DNA of 64,000 nt from Azospirillum baldaniorum (GTDB lineage: Bacteria > Pseudomonadota > Alphaproteobacteria > Azospirillales > Azospirillaceae): the NCBI RefSeq assembly GCF_003119195.2, contig NZ_CP022260.1, positions 148,501 through 212,500 of the forward strand, in the 5' to 3' direction. Position 1 is the stretch's first letter, and each line of letters starts with the position of its first letter. Under the pieces are notes generated by a model. The model was not told the DNA's origin, made no database searches, and worked only from the letters and a program-made list of their open reading frames with translations. A program made the position numbers and the translations under genes. Positions 44,760 to 54,260 of this stretch are shown one piece after another.

Positions 44760-47700
44760 TCATGCCGCGACACCCGCCTCGGGGCGCCGCCAGCGCCGCC
44801 GGCACCACAGCCGGAAGCGGTCGAGGTACAGGTAGGTGACCGGCGTCGTGTAGAGGGTCAGCATCTGGCTGACGACCAGACCGCCGACGATGGCGATGCC
44901 CAATGGCTGGCGCAGCTCCGCCCCGTCGCCCGAGCCGAGCGCCAGCGGCAGGGCGCCCAGCAGGGCCGCGACCGTGGTCATCATGATCGGGCGGAAGCGC
45001 AGCAGGCAGGCGCGATGGATCGCGGTGCGCGGGTCCAACCCCTCGCTCCGCTCCGCCTCCAGCGCCACGTCGATCATCATGATCGCGTTCTTCTTGACGA
45101 TGCCGATCAGCAGGATCACCCCGATCAGCGCGATGATGCTCAGCTCCTTGTCCAGCGCCATCAGCGCGACCAGCGCCCCCACCCCGGCGGAAGGCAGGGT
45201 GGACAGGATGGTCAGCGGGTGGATGTAACTCTCGTAGAGCACGCCCAGCACGATGTAGACGGCCAGCAGTGCCGCCAGGATCAGCACCGGCTGATCGCCG
45301 ATCGACTGCTGGAACACCCGCGCGGTGCCCTGGAAGCTGCCCTGGATGGTGGTCGGCACGCCGATCCGGTCCATGGTGTGGCGGATGACGGCCAGCCCCT
45401 CGCCCAGCGAGATTCCGGGGGCGAGGTTGAAGGAGAGGGTGGTGGCGACGAACGGCCCCTGGTGGTTCACCGACAGCGGCGTGTTCTCCAGCGCGACGCG
45501 GGCGATCGCCGAGAGCGGGACCATCGTCTCCACCCCCGTGCTGAGCGCCGACCCGGTGGAGGCGGCGGTGCGGCCGGTGGTGGCGATCTGGTTGATGCGC
45601 TGGTTGCGCGCGGCCTCGGTATCGGCCGTGGCGGCGCCGGCGATGGCGCTCGTCGCCTGCGTCCCGCTGACCGCCCCGCCGGATTTGCTGATGAGGATGT
45701 CCTTCATCATCTCCGGGTCCTCGCGGTACTGGGGGGCGACCTCCATGATCACGCGGTACTGGTTCAGCGGGTTGTAGATGGTCGAGGCGGAGCGCTGGCC
45801 GAAGGCGTCGTAGAGCGTGTTGTTGATCTGGTTGAAGGACAGGCCCAGCCGCGCCGCGGCGTCGCGGTCCACCGTCACCTCCAGCGCCAGCCCGCGCTGC
45901 TGCTGGTCGGAGTTCACCTCCGTCAGCTCCGGCACCTGCTGGAGCGCCTGGGTCAGGCGGGGCGCCCAGGTCTGCAACTCGTCCAGCGTGTCGCCCTGGA
46001 GCGTGAACTGGTAGTTGGCGTTGGCTTGCCGCGCCCCCGCCCGCAAATCCTGCATGACCGACAGGTAGAGGTTGGCGCCGGGCACCTGGGTGAGCTGGGT
46101 GCGCAGCCGGGCGATCACCCCGTCGGCCGTGACGTCGCGCTGCGCCAGCGGCTTCAGCGTGACGGCCATATAGCCGCTGTTGGTCCGGCTGCCGCCGGTG
46201 TACCCCACCACCGTCTCCACCGCCGGGTCGGCCTGCACCAGCGCCACGAAGCGCTCCATCTTCTCCTTCATCAGCGTGAAGGAGGTGCTCTGGTCCGCCA
46301 CGACGAATCCGTTCAGCCGGCCCGTGTCCTGCTGCGGGAAGAAGCCCTTGGGGATGATCGTAAAGAGATGGACGCTGAGCGCCACCGTCGCCGCGAAGAC
46401 CACCATGGTCAGCAGGCTGTTGTCGAGCGCCGCCGTCAGCGTCCGGTCGTAGAGGCGCAGCGTCCCCCCGCCGATCCGCGCCCCGAACCGGCGCAGGGCG
46501 GCCACGGCGCGGCCCGGCTCCTTCGCCTTGCGCGGCTCGCGCAGCAGGATGGCGCACATCATCGGCGTGGTGGTCAGGCTGATGACCATCGAGACCAGGA
46601 TGGCGATGGACAAGGTCAGGGCGAATTCGCGGAACAGCCGCCCGACGATGCCGCCCATCAGCAGAATCGGGATGAAGACGGCGACCAGCGACACGCTCAT
46701 CGACAGGACGGTGAAGCCTACCTCCCGCGCGCCGCGCAGCGCCGCCTGGGTGCGGGACATGCCGTTCTCGATGTGGCGGGCGATGTTCTCCAGAACGACG
46801 ATGGCGTCGTCGACGACGAAGCCGGTGGCGATGGTCAGCGCCATCAGCGACAGGTTGTTCAGGCTGTAGCCGAGCAGATACATGGCGCCGAAGGTGGCGA
46901 CCAGCGACACCGGCACCACCACGCTGGGGATCAGCGCCGCCCGCGCGTTGCGCAGGAACAGGAACACCACCATCACCACCAGCCCGACGGCGATGATGAG
47001 CGTGTGCTCCACCTCGGCCAGCGAGGCGCGGATGGTCGTGGTGCGGTCGCTGGAGACCGACAGGTCGATGTCGGCGGGGATGGAGGCGCGCAGTTCGGGC
47101 AGCATGGCCTTCACCCGGTCGACCGTCTCGATGATGTTGGCCGCCGGCTGGCGGTTCAGCATCAGCAGGACCGACGGCTTGCCGTTGGTGATTCCGGCGT
47201 TGCGCAGATCCTCCACGCTGTCCGACACCTCGGCCACGTCGGACAGGCGGACCGCCGCCCCGTTGCGGTAGGCGATGACCAGCGACCGGTATTCCTCCGC
47301 CTTGCGGGCCTGATCGTTGGTGTAGATCTGGAAGCGCAGCTCCCCGTCCTCGACGGCGCCCTTGGGGGCGTTGGCGTTGGCCGACGCGATGGCGGCGCGC
47401 ACGTCCTCCAGCCCGATGCCGTACTGGAACAGGGCGCGCGGGTTTAATTCCACCCGCACGGCGGGCAGCGAGCTGCCGCCGATGGTGACCTGCCCGATGC
47501 CTTCGACCTGCGACAGCTTCTGCTGGAGCACGGTCGCCGCGGAATCGTAGAGCTGCCCCTGGCTGAGCGTCGCCGAGGTCATGGTCAGAATCATGATTGG
47601 GGCGTCGGCGGGGTTGACCTTGCGGTAGGTCGGGTTGCTGCGCAGGCTGGACGGCAGATCGGCGCGGGCGGCGTTGATGGCGGCCTGCACCTCGCGGCCT

Positions 47701-48023
47701 GCGCCGTCAATGTCGCGGTTCAGCCCGAACTGCAGCGTGATGCGCGTCGAGCCGGCGGAGCTGGAGGAGGTCATCTCCGTCACGTCGGCGATCTGCGCCA
47801 GATGCCGCTCCAGCGGCGTCGCGACGCTGGCCGCCATCGTTTCCGGGCTGGCGCCGGGCATCGAGGCGGTGACCGAGATGGTCGGGAAGTCCACCTGCGG
47901 CAGCGGCGACACCGGCAGCCCGACGAAGCCCAGCGCCCCGGCCAGCGCCAACCCGAGCGTCAGCAGGGTCGTCGCCACCGGCCGCCGGATGAAAGGCGCC
48001 GACAGGTTGGCGGCCCAGCTCAT
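44760..48023 (-). CDS. RND multidrug efflux pump, MdtC-like
   Basis: This 1087-aa inner-membrane proton antiporter of the HAE1 RND family has twelve hydrophobic segments, the N-terminal FIRRPVATTLLTLGLALAG, PQVDFPTISVTASMPGASPE, the TM4 acidic proton-relay motif in ATGFVVDDAIVVLENIARH, and the C-terminal GIVKKNAIMMIDVALEAER. It is somewhat longer than typical MdtC because of an insertion near 770-800 (ATADTEAARNQRINQIATTG) in the porter region. It overlaps the partner pump by four bases, so the two probably form a heterotrimer as in MdtBC. Confidence 0.92.
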   Translation of the reverse strand: MSWAANLSAPFIRRPVATTLLTLGLALAGALGFVGLPVSPLPQVDFPTISVTASMPGASPETMAASVATPLERHLAQIADVTEMTSSSSAGSTRITLQFGLNRDIDGAGREVQAAINAARADLPSSLRSNPTYRKVNPADAPIMILTMTSATLSQGQLYDSAATVLQQKLSQVEGIGQVTIGGSSLPAVRVELNPRALFQYGIGLEDVRAAIASANANAPKGAVEDGELRFQIYTNDQARKAEEYRSLVIAYRNGAAVRLSDVAEVSDSVEDLRNAGITNGKPSVLLMLNRQPAANIIETVDRVKAMLPELRASIPADIDLSVSSDRTTTIRASLAEVEHTLIIAVGLVVMVVFLFLRNARAALIPSVVVPVSLVATFGAMYLLGYSLNNLSLMALTIATGFVVDDAIVVLENIARHIENGMSRTQAALRGAREVGFTVLSMSVSLVAVFIPILLMGGIVGRLFREFALTLSIAILVSMVISLTTTPMMCAILLREPRKAKEPGRAVAALRRFGARIGGGTLRLYDRTLTAALDNSLLTMVVFAATVALSVHLFTIIPKGFFPQQDTGRLNGFVVADQSTSFTLMKEKMERFVALVQADPAVETVVGYTGGSRTNSGYMAVTLKPLAQRDVTADGVIARLRTQLTQVPGANLYLSVMQDLRAGARQANANYQFTLQGDTLDELQTWAPRLTQALQQVPELTEVNSDQQQRGLALEVTVDRDAAARLGLSFNQINNTLYDAFGQRSASTIYNPLNQYRVIMEVAPQYREDPEMMKDILISKSGGAVSGTQATSAIAGAATADTEAARNQRINQIATTGRTAASTGSALSTGVETMVPLSAIARVALENTPLSVNHQGPFVATTLSFNLAPGISLGEGLAVIRHTMDRIGVPTTIQGSFQGTARVFQQSIGDQPVLILAALLAVYIVLGVLYESYIHPLTILSTLPSAGVGALVALMALDKELSIIALIGVILLIGIVKKNAIMMIDVALEAERSEGLDPRTAIHRACLLRFRPIMMTTVAALLGALPLALGSGDGAELRQPLGIAIVGGLVVSQMLTLYTTPVTYLYLDRFRLWCRRRWRRPEAGVAA

Positions 48024-51000
48024 CGCGCGGCCCCTTCCGCCTGCCCGTCGGGACGCCCGCGCAGGCGCGCGGCCAGCCGGTCGAAGGCCAGATAGATCAC
48101 CGGCGTGGTGTAGAGGGTGAGAAGCTGGCTGAGAATCAGCCCGCCGACGATGGACACGCCCATCGGCTGGCGCAGCTCCGACCCCGTGCCGGTGCCGAGC
48201 ATCAGCGGCAGGGCGCCGAGCAGCGCCGCCATGGTCGTCATCAGGATCGGCCGGAAGCGCAGCAGGCAGGCCTGATAGATCGCCTCGCGCGGGGGCTTGC
48301 CCTCCTCCCGCTCGGCGTCGAGCGCGAAGTCGATCATCATGATCGCGTTCTTCTTCACGATGCCGATCAGCAGGATGATGCCGATGATGGCGATGATGTC
48401 CAGGTCGTGCCCGGCCAGCATCAGCGCGATCAGCGCCCCCACCCCCGCCGAGGGCAGGGTGGAGAGGATCGTGATCGGGTGGATGTAGCTCTCGTAGAGG
48501 ACGCCCAGCACGATGTACATCGTGACGATGGCGGCCAGGATCAGCAGAAGCTGGTTGCCCAGCGACGCCTGGAAGGCCAGCGCGGCGCCCTGGAAGCGGG
48601 TCAGCACGCTGGCCGGCAGGCCGAGTTCCTGTTCCGCCGCCTCGATGGCCTTGACCGCGGCGCCCAGCGACACTCCCGGCGCCAGGTTGAAGGAGACGGT
48701 GACCGCCGGGAACTGCCCGAAATGGTTGATCTGGAGCGGCGCGTTGCGCACCTCCATCCGCGCGAAGGCGGCCAGCGGCACCTGTCCGCCGCCCGCCGAG
48801 GGCAGATGGATGGAGGTGAGCAGCTGGTCCACCGTCATGCGGTCGGGATCGGCCTCCAGGATCACGCGGAACTGGTTGGCCTGGGTGAAGATGGTGGAGA
48901 CGATGCGCTGGCCGAAGGAGTCGTACAGCGCATTGTCGATGGCCGCCGTGGTGACGCCGTAGCGCGCGGCGGTGTCGCGGTCGATGGTGATGGCGGCCGA
49001 CAGCCCCTTCTCCTGAAGGTTGCTGGTGACGTCGGTGATCTCCGGCACCGCGGCCAGCCGGTCGATCAGCCTCGGCGCCCAGACCCGCAGCTCCTCGGGA
49101 TTCGCGTCCTCAAGCACGAACTGGTACTGGGTGCGGCTGACCGTGGCGTCGATGGTCAGATCCTGCACCGGCTGCATGAACAGCTCGATTCCGGGGACGG
49201 CGGCGGTGTTGTGGCGGATGCGGCGGATGATGTCGGCCACAGGATCCGTCCGCTGCTCCTTCGGCTTCAGGTTGATGAGCAGGCGCCCGCTGTTCATGGT
49301 GGTGTTGGTGCCGTCCACCCCGATGAAGGAGGACAGGCTGACCACGTCGGGGTCCTTCAGCACCTCCACCGCCAGCGCCCGCTGCCGCTCCGCCATGGCG
49401 GCGTAGGAGACGGACTGGGTGGCCTCCGTCACGCCCTGGATCAGGCCGGTGTCCTGCGCCGGGAAGAAGCCCTTGGGGATGGCGGTGTAGAGCACCACCG
49501 TCAGCGCCAGCGTGCCCACGGCGACCAGCAGCGTCGCCCCCTGGCGGTCCAGCACCCAGCGCAGCGTGCGGGCGTAGCCGGCGATCACCGCGTCGAACCA
49601 CGCCTCGCTGCGCCGCGCGATGGCGGACATCTCCCGCGGCTCGCGGTGGCGCAGCAGCTTGGCGCAGAGCATCGGCACCAGCGTCAGCGAGACGACGGCG
49701 GAGATCAGGATGGTGACGGCCAGCGTGATGGCGAACTCGCGGAACAGCCGGCCCACCACGTCGCCCATGAACAGCAGCGGGATCAGCACCGCGATCAGCG
49801 AGACGGTCAGCGACACGATGGTGAAGCCGATCTGCTTCGACCCCTTCAGCGCGGCCTGGAGCGGGGATTCGCCGCGCTCCACATGGCGGGCGATGTTCTC
49901 GATCATCACGATGGCGTCGTCGACGACGAAGCCGGTCGCGACGGTCAGCGCCATCAAGGACAGGTTGTTCAGGCTGAAGCCCGCCAGATACATCACCGCG
50001 AAGGTGCCGACCAGCGACAGCGGCACCGACAGGCTGGGGATGATCGTCGCCGGGATGTTGCGCAGGAACAGGAAGATGACCAGCACCACCAGCCCCATGG
50101 CGACCATCATCTCCATCTGCACATCCTCGACGGAGGCGCGGATGGTCACGGTGCGGTCGGTCAGCACGGCGACGTCGACCGAGCCGGGCAGGGCGGCGGT
50201 CAGGTTGGGCAGCATCTCCTTCACCCGGTCCACCACCTCGATCACGTTGGCGCCGGGCTGGCGCTGGATGTTCAGGAGGATGGCCGGCGTGTCGTTCATC
50301 CAGGCGCCCAGCCGGGTGTTCTCGGCGCTGTCCAGCACCTCGGCGACGTCGGACAGGCGCACCGGGGCGCCGCTGCGGTAGGCGACGACGAGGTCCTTGT
50401 ACTCGTCGGCCCGGCGGAGCTGGTCGTTGGCGTTGATGGTGTAGTTGCGGGTCGGCCCGTCGATGGTGCCCTTGGGCGAGTTGACGTTGGCCGTGTTGAT
50501 GGTGCTGCGCAGGTCGTCGATGTTCAGGCCGTAGGCGGCCAGCGCCTGGACGTTGGCGCGGATGCGCACCGCCGGCCGGTGCCCGCCGCTGAGGCTGACC
50601 AGACCGACGCCGGGAAGCTGCGACAGCTTCTGCGCGAAGCGGCTGTCAGCCAAGTCCTGCACCTGGGTCAACGGCAGTGTCTTCGACGTCAGGGCGAGCG
50701 TCAGGATCGGCGCGTCGGCCGGGTTGACCTTGGCGTAGACCGGCGGGGCGGGCAGGTCGGAGGGCAGCAGGTTCCCGGCGGCGTTGATGGCCGCCTGCAC
50801 CTCCTGCTCCGCGATGTCGATGCTGAGTTCCAGCCCGAACTGGAGCGTGATGACCGACGCCCCGGCGGCGCTGACCGAGGACATCTGGACCAGCCCCGGC
50901 ATTTGGCCGAGCTGGCGTTCCAGAGGGGCGGTGACCGACGAGGTCATCACCTCCGGGCTGGCGCCGGGGAAGAAGGTCTGGACCTGGATCGTCGGGTATT

Positions 51001-51121
51001 CCACCGCCGGCAGCGCCGACAGCGGCAGGAAGCGGTAGGACACCGCCCCCACCAGCAGGATCGCCAGCATCAGCAGCGAGGTGGCGACCGGGCGGACGAC
51101 GAAGGGGTGGGAGATGTTCAT
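48020..51121 (-). CDS. RND multidrug efflux pump, MdtB-like
   Basis: This 1033-aa HAE1-family RND pump has FVVRPVATSLLMLAILLVGA at the N-terminus, PAVEYPTIQVQTFFPGASPE, the TM4 motif ATGFVVDDAIVMIENIARH and GIVKKNAIMMIDFALDAERE. The length is normal. Gene order adaptor, this pump, second pump matches mdtA-mdtB-mdtC, and the four-base overlap with the second pump supports coupled synthesis. Typical substrates of such pumps are bile salts, novobiocin, flavonoids or plant phenolics; none is proven here. Confidence 0.93.
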   Translation of the reverse strand: MNISHPFVVRPVATSLLMLAILLVGAVSYRFLPLSALPAVEYPTIQVQTFFPGASPEVMTSSVTAPLERQLGQMPGLVQMSSVSAAGASVITLQFGLELSIDIAEQEVQAAINAAGNLLPSDLPAPPVYAKVNPADAPILTLALTSKTLPLTQVQDLADSRFAQKLSQLPGVGLVSLSGGHRPAVRIRANVQALAAYGLNIDDLRSTINTANVNSPKGTIDGPTRNYTINANDQLRRADEYKDLVVAYRSGAPVRLSDVAEVLDSAENTRLGAWMNDTPAILLNIQRQPGANVIEVVDRVKEMLPNLTAALPGSVDVAVLTDRTVTIRASVEDVQMEMMVAMGLVVLVIFLFLRNIPATIIPSLSVPLSLVGTFAVMYLAGFSLNNLSLMALTVATGFVVDDAIVMIENIARHVERGESPLQAALKGSKQIGFTIVSLTVSLIAVLIPLLFMGDVVGRLFREFAITLAVTILISAVVSLTLVPMLCAKLLRHREPREMSAIARRSEAWFDAVIAGYARTLRWVLDRQGATLLVAVGTLALTVVLYTAIPKGFFPAQDTGLIQGVTEATQSVSYAAMAERQRALAVEVLKDPDVVSLSSFIGVDGTNTTMNSGRLLINLKPKEQRTDPVADIIRRIRHNTAAVPGIELFMQPVQDLTIDATVSRTQYQFVLEDANPEELRVWAPRLIDRLAAVPEITDVTSNLQEKGLSAAITIDRDTAARYGVTTAAIDNALYDSFGQRIVSTIFTQANQFRVILEADPDRMTVDQLLTSIHLPSAGGGQVPLAAFARMEVRNAPLQINHFGQFPAVTVSFNLAPGVSLGAAVKAIEAAEQELGLPASVLTRFQGAALAFQASLGNQLLLILAAIVTMYIVLGVLYESYIHPITILSTLPSAGVGALIALMLAGHDLDIIAIIGIILLIGIVKKNAIMMIDFALDAEREEGKPPREAIYQACLLRFRPILMTTMAALLGALPLMLGTGTGSELRQPMGVSIVGGLILSQLLTLYTTPVIYLAFDRLAARLRGRPDGQAEGAAR

Positions 51122-51136
51122 GGCGGCAGGCGCGCG

Positions 51137-52501
51137 TTACGACGCGTTGCGCTGGGGCCGGCGCTGCGGGCGCGGCCCCTCGCTGGACGGGGCGGGAGTC
51201 GCCGGCTGGGCCGAGCCGTCGGTCGCCGCGACCTTGGCGCCCTCGCGCAGCCGGTCGGCGCCCTGGATCACCACCGTCTCGCCGGGTCGCACGCCCTGGG
51301 TGATGACGGTCTTCACCCCGTCACTGGCGCCCAGCGTCACCGGACGGACCGAGGCCGTGCTGTCGGCGCCATTCACCACATAGACATAGGTGCCGGGTGC
51401 CCCACGCTGCACCGCCGCCACCGGGACCATCGGCACGCCGGCCAGCGTGTCCACCAGAAGCTGGACGTTGACGAACTGGTTGGGGAACAGCGACTGGTCG
51501 GTGTTGTCGAACTGGGCGCGCAGCTTGACCGTGCCGGTGGTCACGTCGATCTGGTTGTCCACCGTCGTCAGCGTGCCGGTCGCCAGCACGCGGTCGCGCG
51601 TCCGGTCGTAGGCGGTCACCGGCAGGTGCGCCCCGTCGCGCAGGCGGGCCATGATCGCCGGGATGTTGTCCTCCGGCAGGGTGAACAGGACGGAGATCGG
51701 CTGCACCTGGGTGATGACGACGATGCCGCCGGCCTCGCCCGCGGTGACGTAGTTGCCGGGATCGACCAGCCGCAGCCCGGCGCGGCCGGACACGGGCGCG
51801 GTGATGCGGGTGTAGGACAGGTTCAGCTTGGCGTTCTCCACCGCCACCTGATCGGCCTTCACCGTGCCCTCATACTGCTGGACCAGTGATTCCTGGGTGT
51901 CGCGCTGCTGCTTGGCGATGGAGTCCTGCTTGACCAGGAGACGGTAGCGCTCCAGGTCCAGCCGGGCGTTCTTCAGCAGCGCCTGATCGCGCAGCAGCTG
52001 GGCCTCCGCCTGCTCGACGGCGAGCTGAAAGGGCCGCGGGTCCACCTCCGCCAGGAAGTCGCCCTTCTGCACGGCCTGCCCCTCGGTGAAGGCGACCTGG
52101 GTGAGCTGGCCGCCGACCTGCGGGCGCACCGTGACGGTGGCGAGCGAGGAGACGGTGCCGAGCCCATTCAGCCGGATCGGCATGTCGCCCTTCTCCACCG
52201 TGGCGGTCACCACCGGCGAGGCGGTCGGCATGCCGGGCCGGAACCCGCCGGGGCCGCCACGGGCCGCCATCTCCGGCGCCGGGCGGAAGGCGAACCACCA
52301 CACCCCGCCGCCGATCAGCGACAGCACGACCAGCCACGCCAGCACCCGGCCCAGGATCGAGCGGCGCTTGGGCGCGTCGGTCCGCTGGGCGTCGGGAGCC
52401 GTCCGGTCCCGGCGGGCCTCCGGCGCGGCCGTGGCGTGGCTGTCCGGCCCGGGCGCGGGCGGCGGTTTCAGGGGCGTGTCCAAATCCATCGGGTCCTTCA
52501 T
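51137..52501 (-). CDS. RND efflux periplasmic adaptor, MdtA-like
   Basis: This 454-aa membrane-fusion protein has an N-terminal cytoplasmic Pro-rich stretch, a membrane anchor near residues 50-70 (LGRVLAWLVVLSLIGGGVWW), then lipoyl half-motifs PQVGGQLTQVAFTEGQAVQKG and ITAPVSGRAGLRLVDPGNYV separated by a coiled-coil hairpin, and a beta-barrel domain. The C-terminus is low complexity and Arg/Pro-rich. It is the first gene of the efflux operon, 15 bases before the MdtB-like pump. Its promoter region (52502-52657) shows no obvious operator, and no local regulator is adjacent. Confidence 0.92.
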   Translation of the reverse strand: MKDPMDLDTPLKPPPAPGPDSHATAAPEARRDRTAPDAQRTDAPKRRSILGRVLAWLVVLSLIGGGVWWFAFRPAPEMAARGGPGGFRPGMPTASPVVTATVEKGDMPIRLNGLGTVSSLATVTVRPQVGGQLTQVAFTEGQAVQKGDFLAEVDPRPFQLAVEQAEAQLLRDQALLKNARLDLERYRLLVKQDSIAKQQRDTQESLVQQYEGTVKADQVAVENAKLNLSYTRITAPVSGRAGLRLVDPGNYVTAGEAGGIVVITQVQPISVLFTLPEDNIPAIMARLRDGAHLPVTAYDRTRDRVLATGTLTTVDNQIDVTTGTVKLRAQFDNTDQSLFPNQFVNVQLLVDTLAGVPMVPVAAVQRGAPGTYVYVVNGADSTASVRPVTLGASDGVKTVITQGVRPGETVVIQGADRLREGAKVAATDGSAQPATPAPSSEGPRPQRRPQRNAS

Positions 52502-52657
52502 CGCCTGCGGGCGTCGTCCTGAACGTCGCGTCGGGAGGGTGGCCGGCGGCCCGGCCCCGATCCCGGCGGGACGCTATCACGGCGTCGCGCGCAGAATATG
52601 TCCAGAAGGGATTAGATTTGTAACGCTCGGTAACAGCGTCGAGGGGGCGTTTGAAGT

Positions 52658-52777
52658 CCCCTCTCCCCTCCGGGGAGAGGGTCAGGGTGAGGGGGGTGCG
52701 CTTTTGCCGGACGTGCCGGAAACGCGCAACCCCCTCACCGGCCCTGCGGGCCACCCTCTCCCCAGAGGGGAGAGGGC
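52658..52777. repeat. Composite palindromic repeat, CCCTCTCCCC family
   Basis: CCCCTCTCCCCTCCGGGGAGAGG and CCCTCTCCCCAGAGGGGAGAGGG flank an inverted pair GTGAGGGGGGTGCGC / GCGCAACCCCCTCAC. It has the same layout and near-identical bases as 7539-7656. It lies between the aminotransferase stop and the efflux adaptor promoter and may also serve as a terminator. Confidence 0.85.
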
Positions 52778-52785
52778 TATGTTAC

Positions 52786-53964
52786 TCAGCCGCCAGACGC
52801 CAACCCCGTTACGAAGGCGGCGATGCGGCGGCAGGCCTCCGCAAGTTCCGCCTCGCTGACCGCGAAGGACAGGCGGACGCAGCCCGCCGCCGCCGGGCCG
52901 AAGGCGCCGGCGTCGAGGACCGACACGCCGGTCTCGCGGAACAGCCGCCACGCGAACTCCATGGTCGGCAGGCCGGTGCCGCGGACGTCCACCAGCATGA
53001 ACATGCCGGCCTCCGGCTTCAGGCAGCGCAGGCCGGGAACGGAGCCGAGCGCCTCCAGCGCGATGTCGCGGCGGCGGCGGTAGCCCTCGCGCATCGCCGC
53101 CACCGCCTCGTCGCCCTGCTCGACGGCGACCAGCGCCGCCTGCTGCACGAAGCCCGGCAGGCCGTAGAGCATGCACAGCGCCAGCGTGCCCATATGGGCG
53201 ACCAGCGGCGCCGGGGCGACCACCCAGCCGGCGCGCCAGCCGGTCATGGCGTGCGACTTGGACAGGCTGTTGATGGTCACCGTGCGCTCCGCCATGCCGG
53301 GAAGGGTGGCGATGCCGATGTGGGGGCGGTCGAAGGTCAGGCTGGCGTAGACCTCGTCGGCGACGACCCACAAATCGTGGCGGCGGGCGAGGTCGGCGAC
53401 GGCCTCCAGTTCCTCTGCCGACATGACGATGCCGGTGGGGTTGGCGGGGGTCGCCAGGAATATGGCGCGGGTGCGCGGGGTCACCGCGGCGGCCAGCGCC
53501 GCCGGGTCCAGCCGGAGCGTGGCGGCGTCCGGGGCCACCGGGACCAGCGTGGCGCCCGACGCGCGGACACAGGCCTCGTAGGTCAGGTACATCGGCTCCG
53601 GCACCAGCACCTCGTCCCCCGCTTCGACGAGGCAGAGGGTGGCGTTGAACAGGCCGTTCTGCGCCCCGGCGCAGACGATGACGTTCTCCGGCTCCACCGG
53701 CAGGCCGGTGCGGCGGGCCACGTCGCGGGCCAGCGCGGCGCGCAGCTCCGGACGGCCGGGAATCGGGGTGTAGTGGGTGTCGCCGGCGTGAAGGGCGGCG
53801 ATGGCGGCGTCGCGCACCGGGGCGGGCGTGTCGAAATCCGGGTCGCCGACGCTCAGCACGATCACGTCCTCGCCGCGCCCCTTGGCGGTCCAGGCGGCGA
53901 AATGGATGTCCCAGGCCGCGACGCGGTCGCCGCGGATGCGGTCGGTGAGGGAAGAGAAACGCAT
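52786..53964 (-). CDS. Pyridoxal-phosphate aminotransferase, class I/II (aspartate aminotransferase family)
   Basis: This 392-aa fold-type I PLP enzyme starts at ATG 53964 behind GGGAG. It shows LSVGDPDFDTP near 37 (substrate loop), NPTG at 175-178, DEVY at 203-206, and the Schiff-base Lys236 in SLSKSHAMTGWRAGW. The C-terminal Arg motif that grips the substrate carboxylate is in CVRLSFAV. It probably transaminates an amino acid; specificity cannot be read from the sequence. It is divergent from the CoA-transferase gene with 296 bp between them, in which I see no clear operator. Confidence 0.88.
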   Translation of the reverse strand: MRFSSLTDRIRGDRVAAWDIHFAAWTAKGRGEDVIVLSVGDPDFDTPAPVRDAAIAALHAGDTHYTPIPGRPELRAALARDVARRTGLPVEPENVIVCAGAQNGLFNATLCLVEAGDEVLVPEPMYLTYEACVRASGATLVPVAPDAATLRLDPAALAAAVTPRTRAIFLATPANPTGIVMSAEELEAVADLARRHDLWVVADEVYASLTFDRPHIGIATLPGMAERTVTINSLSKSHAMTGWRAGWVVAPAPLVAHMGTLALCMLYGLPGFVQQAALVAVEQGDEAVAAMREGYRRRRDIALEALGSVPGLRCLKPEAGMFMLVDVRGTGLPTMEFAWRLFRETGVSVLDAGAFGPAAAGCVRLSFAVSEAELAEACRRIAAFVTGLASGG

Positions 53965-54260
53965 CGGCGGAGGCTCCCTGGCAGGCTTTCCCGTTGGCCG
54001 GACACGGGTCACGGCGCAAGCCCATCCATATGCCCCAGGGCAATGCCGGGGCACAACCGGGCGTTTGAGAAGCGACGGCGCAAGGCGGCCATTCATGCCC
54101 ATTAGGACACCCTGATATGACTGACCGGCAATTGCAGCGCTGCGAAAGCGGGGCCTATGACGGACCTCAACGATAAAACGAGTGAATCGTCCGCCGAACA
54201 GTTGCCAAAGACAACAAACGTCCGAGGCAGCAAACGCCCGAGAACGTGCAAAGGATAACC

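Noticed and set aside
44760..51121. Recent tandem duplication of one RND pump gene
   Set aside because: The two proteins differ throughout and each fits the MdtB or MdtC position of an mdtABC operon, so this is an ancient heteromeric pair.
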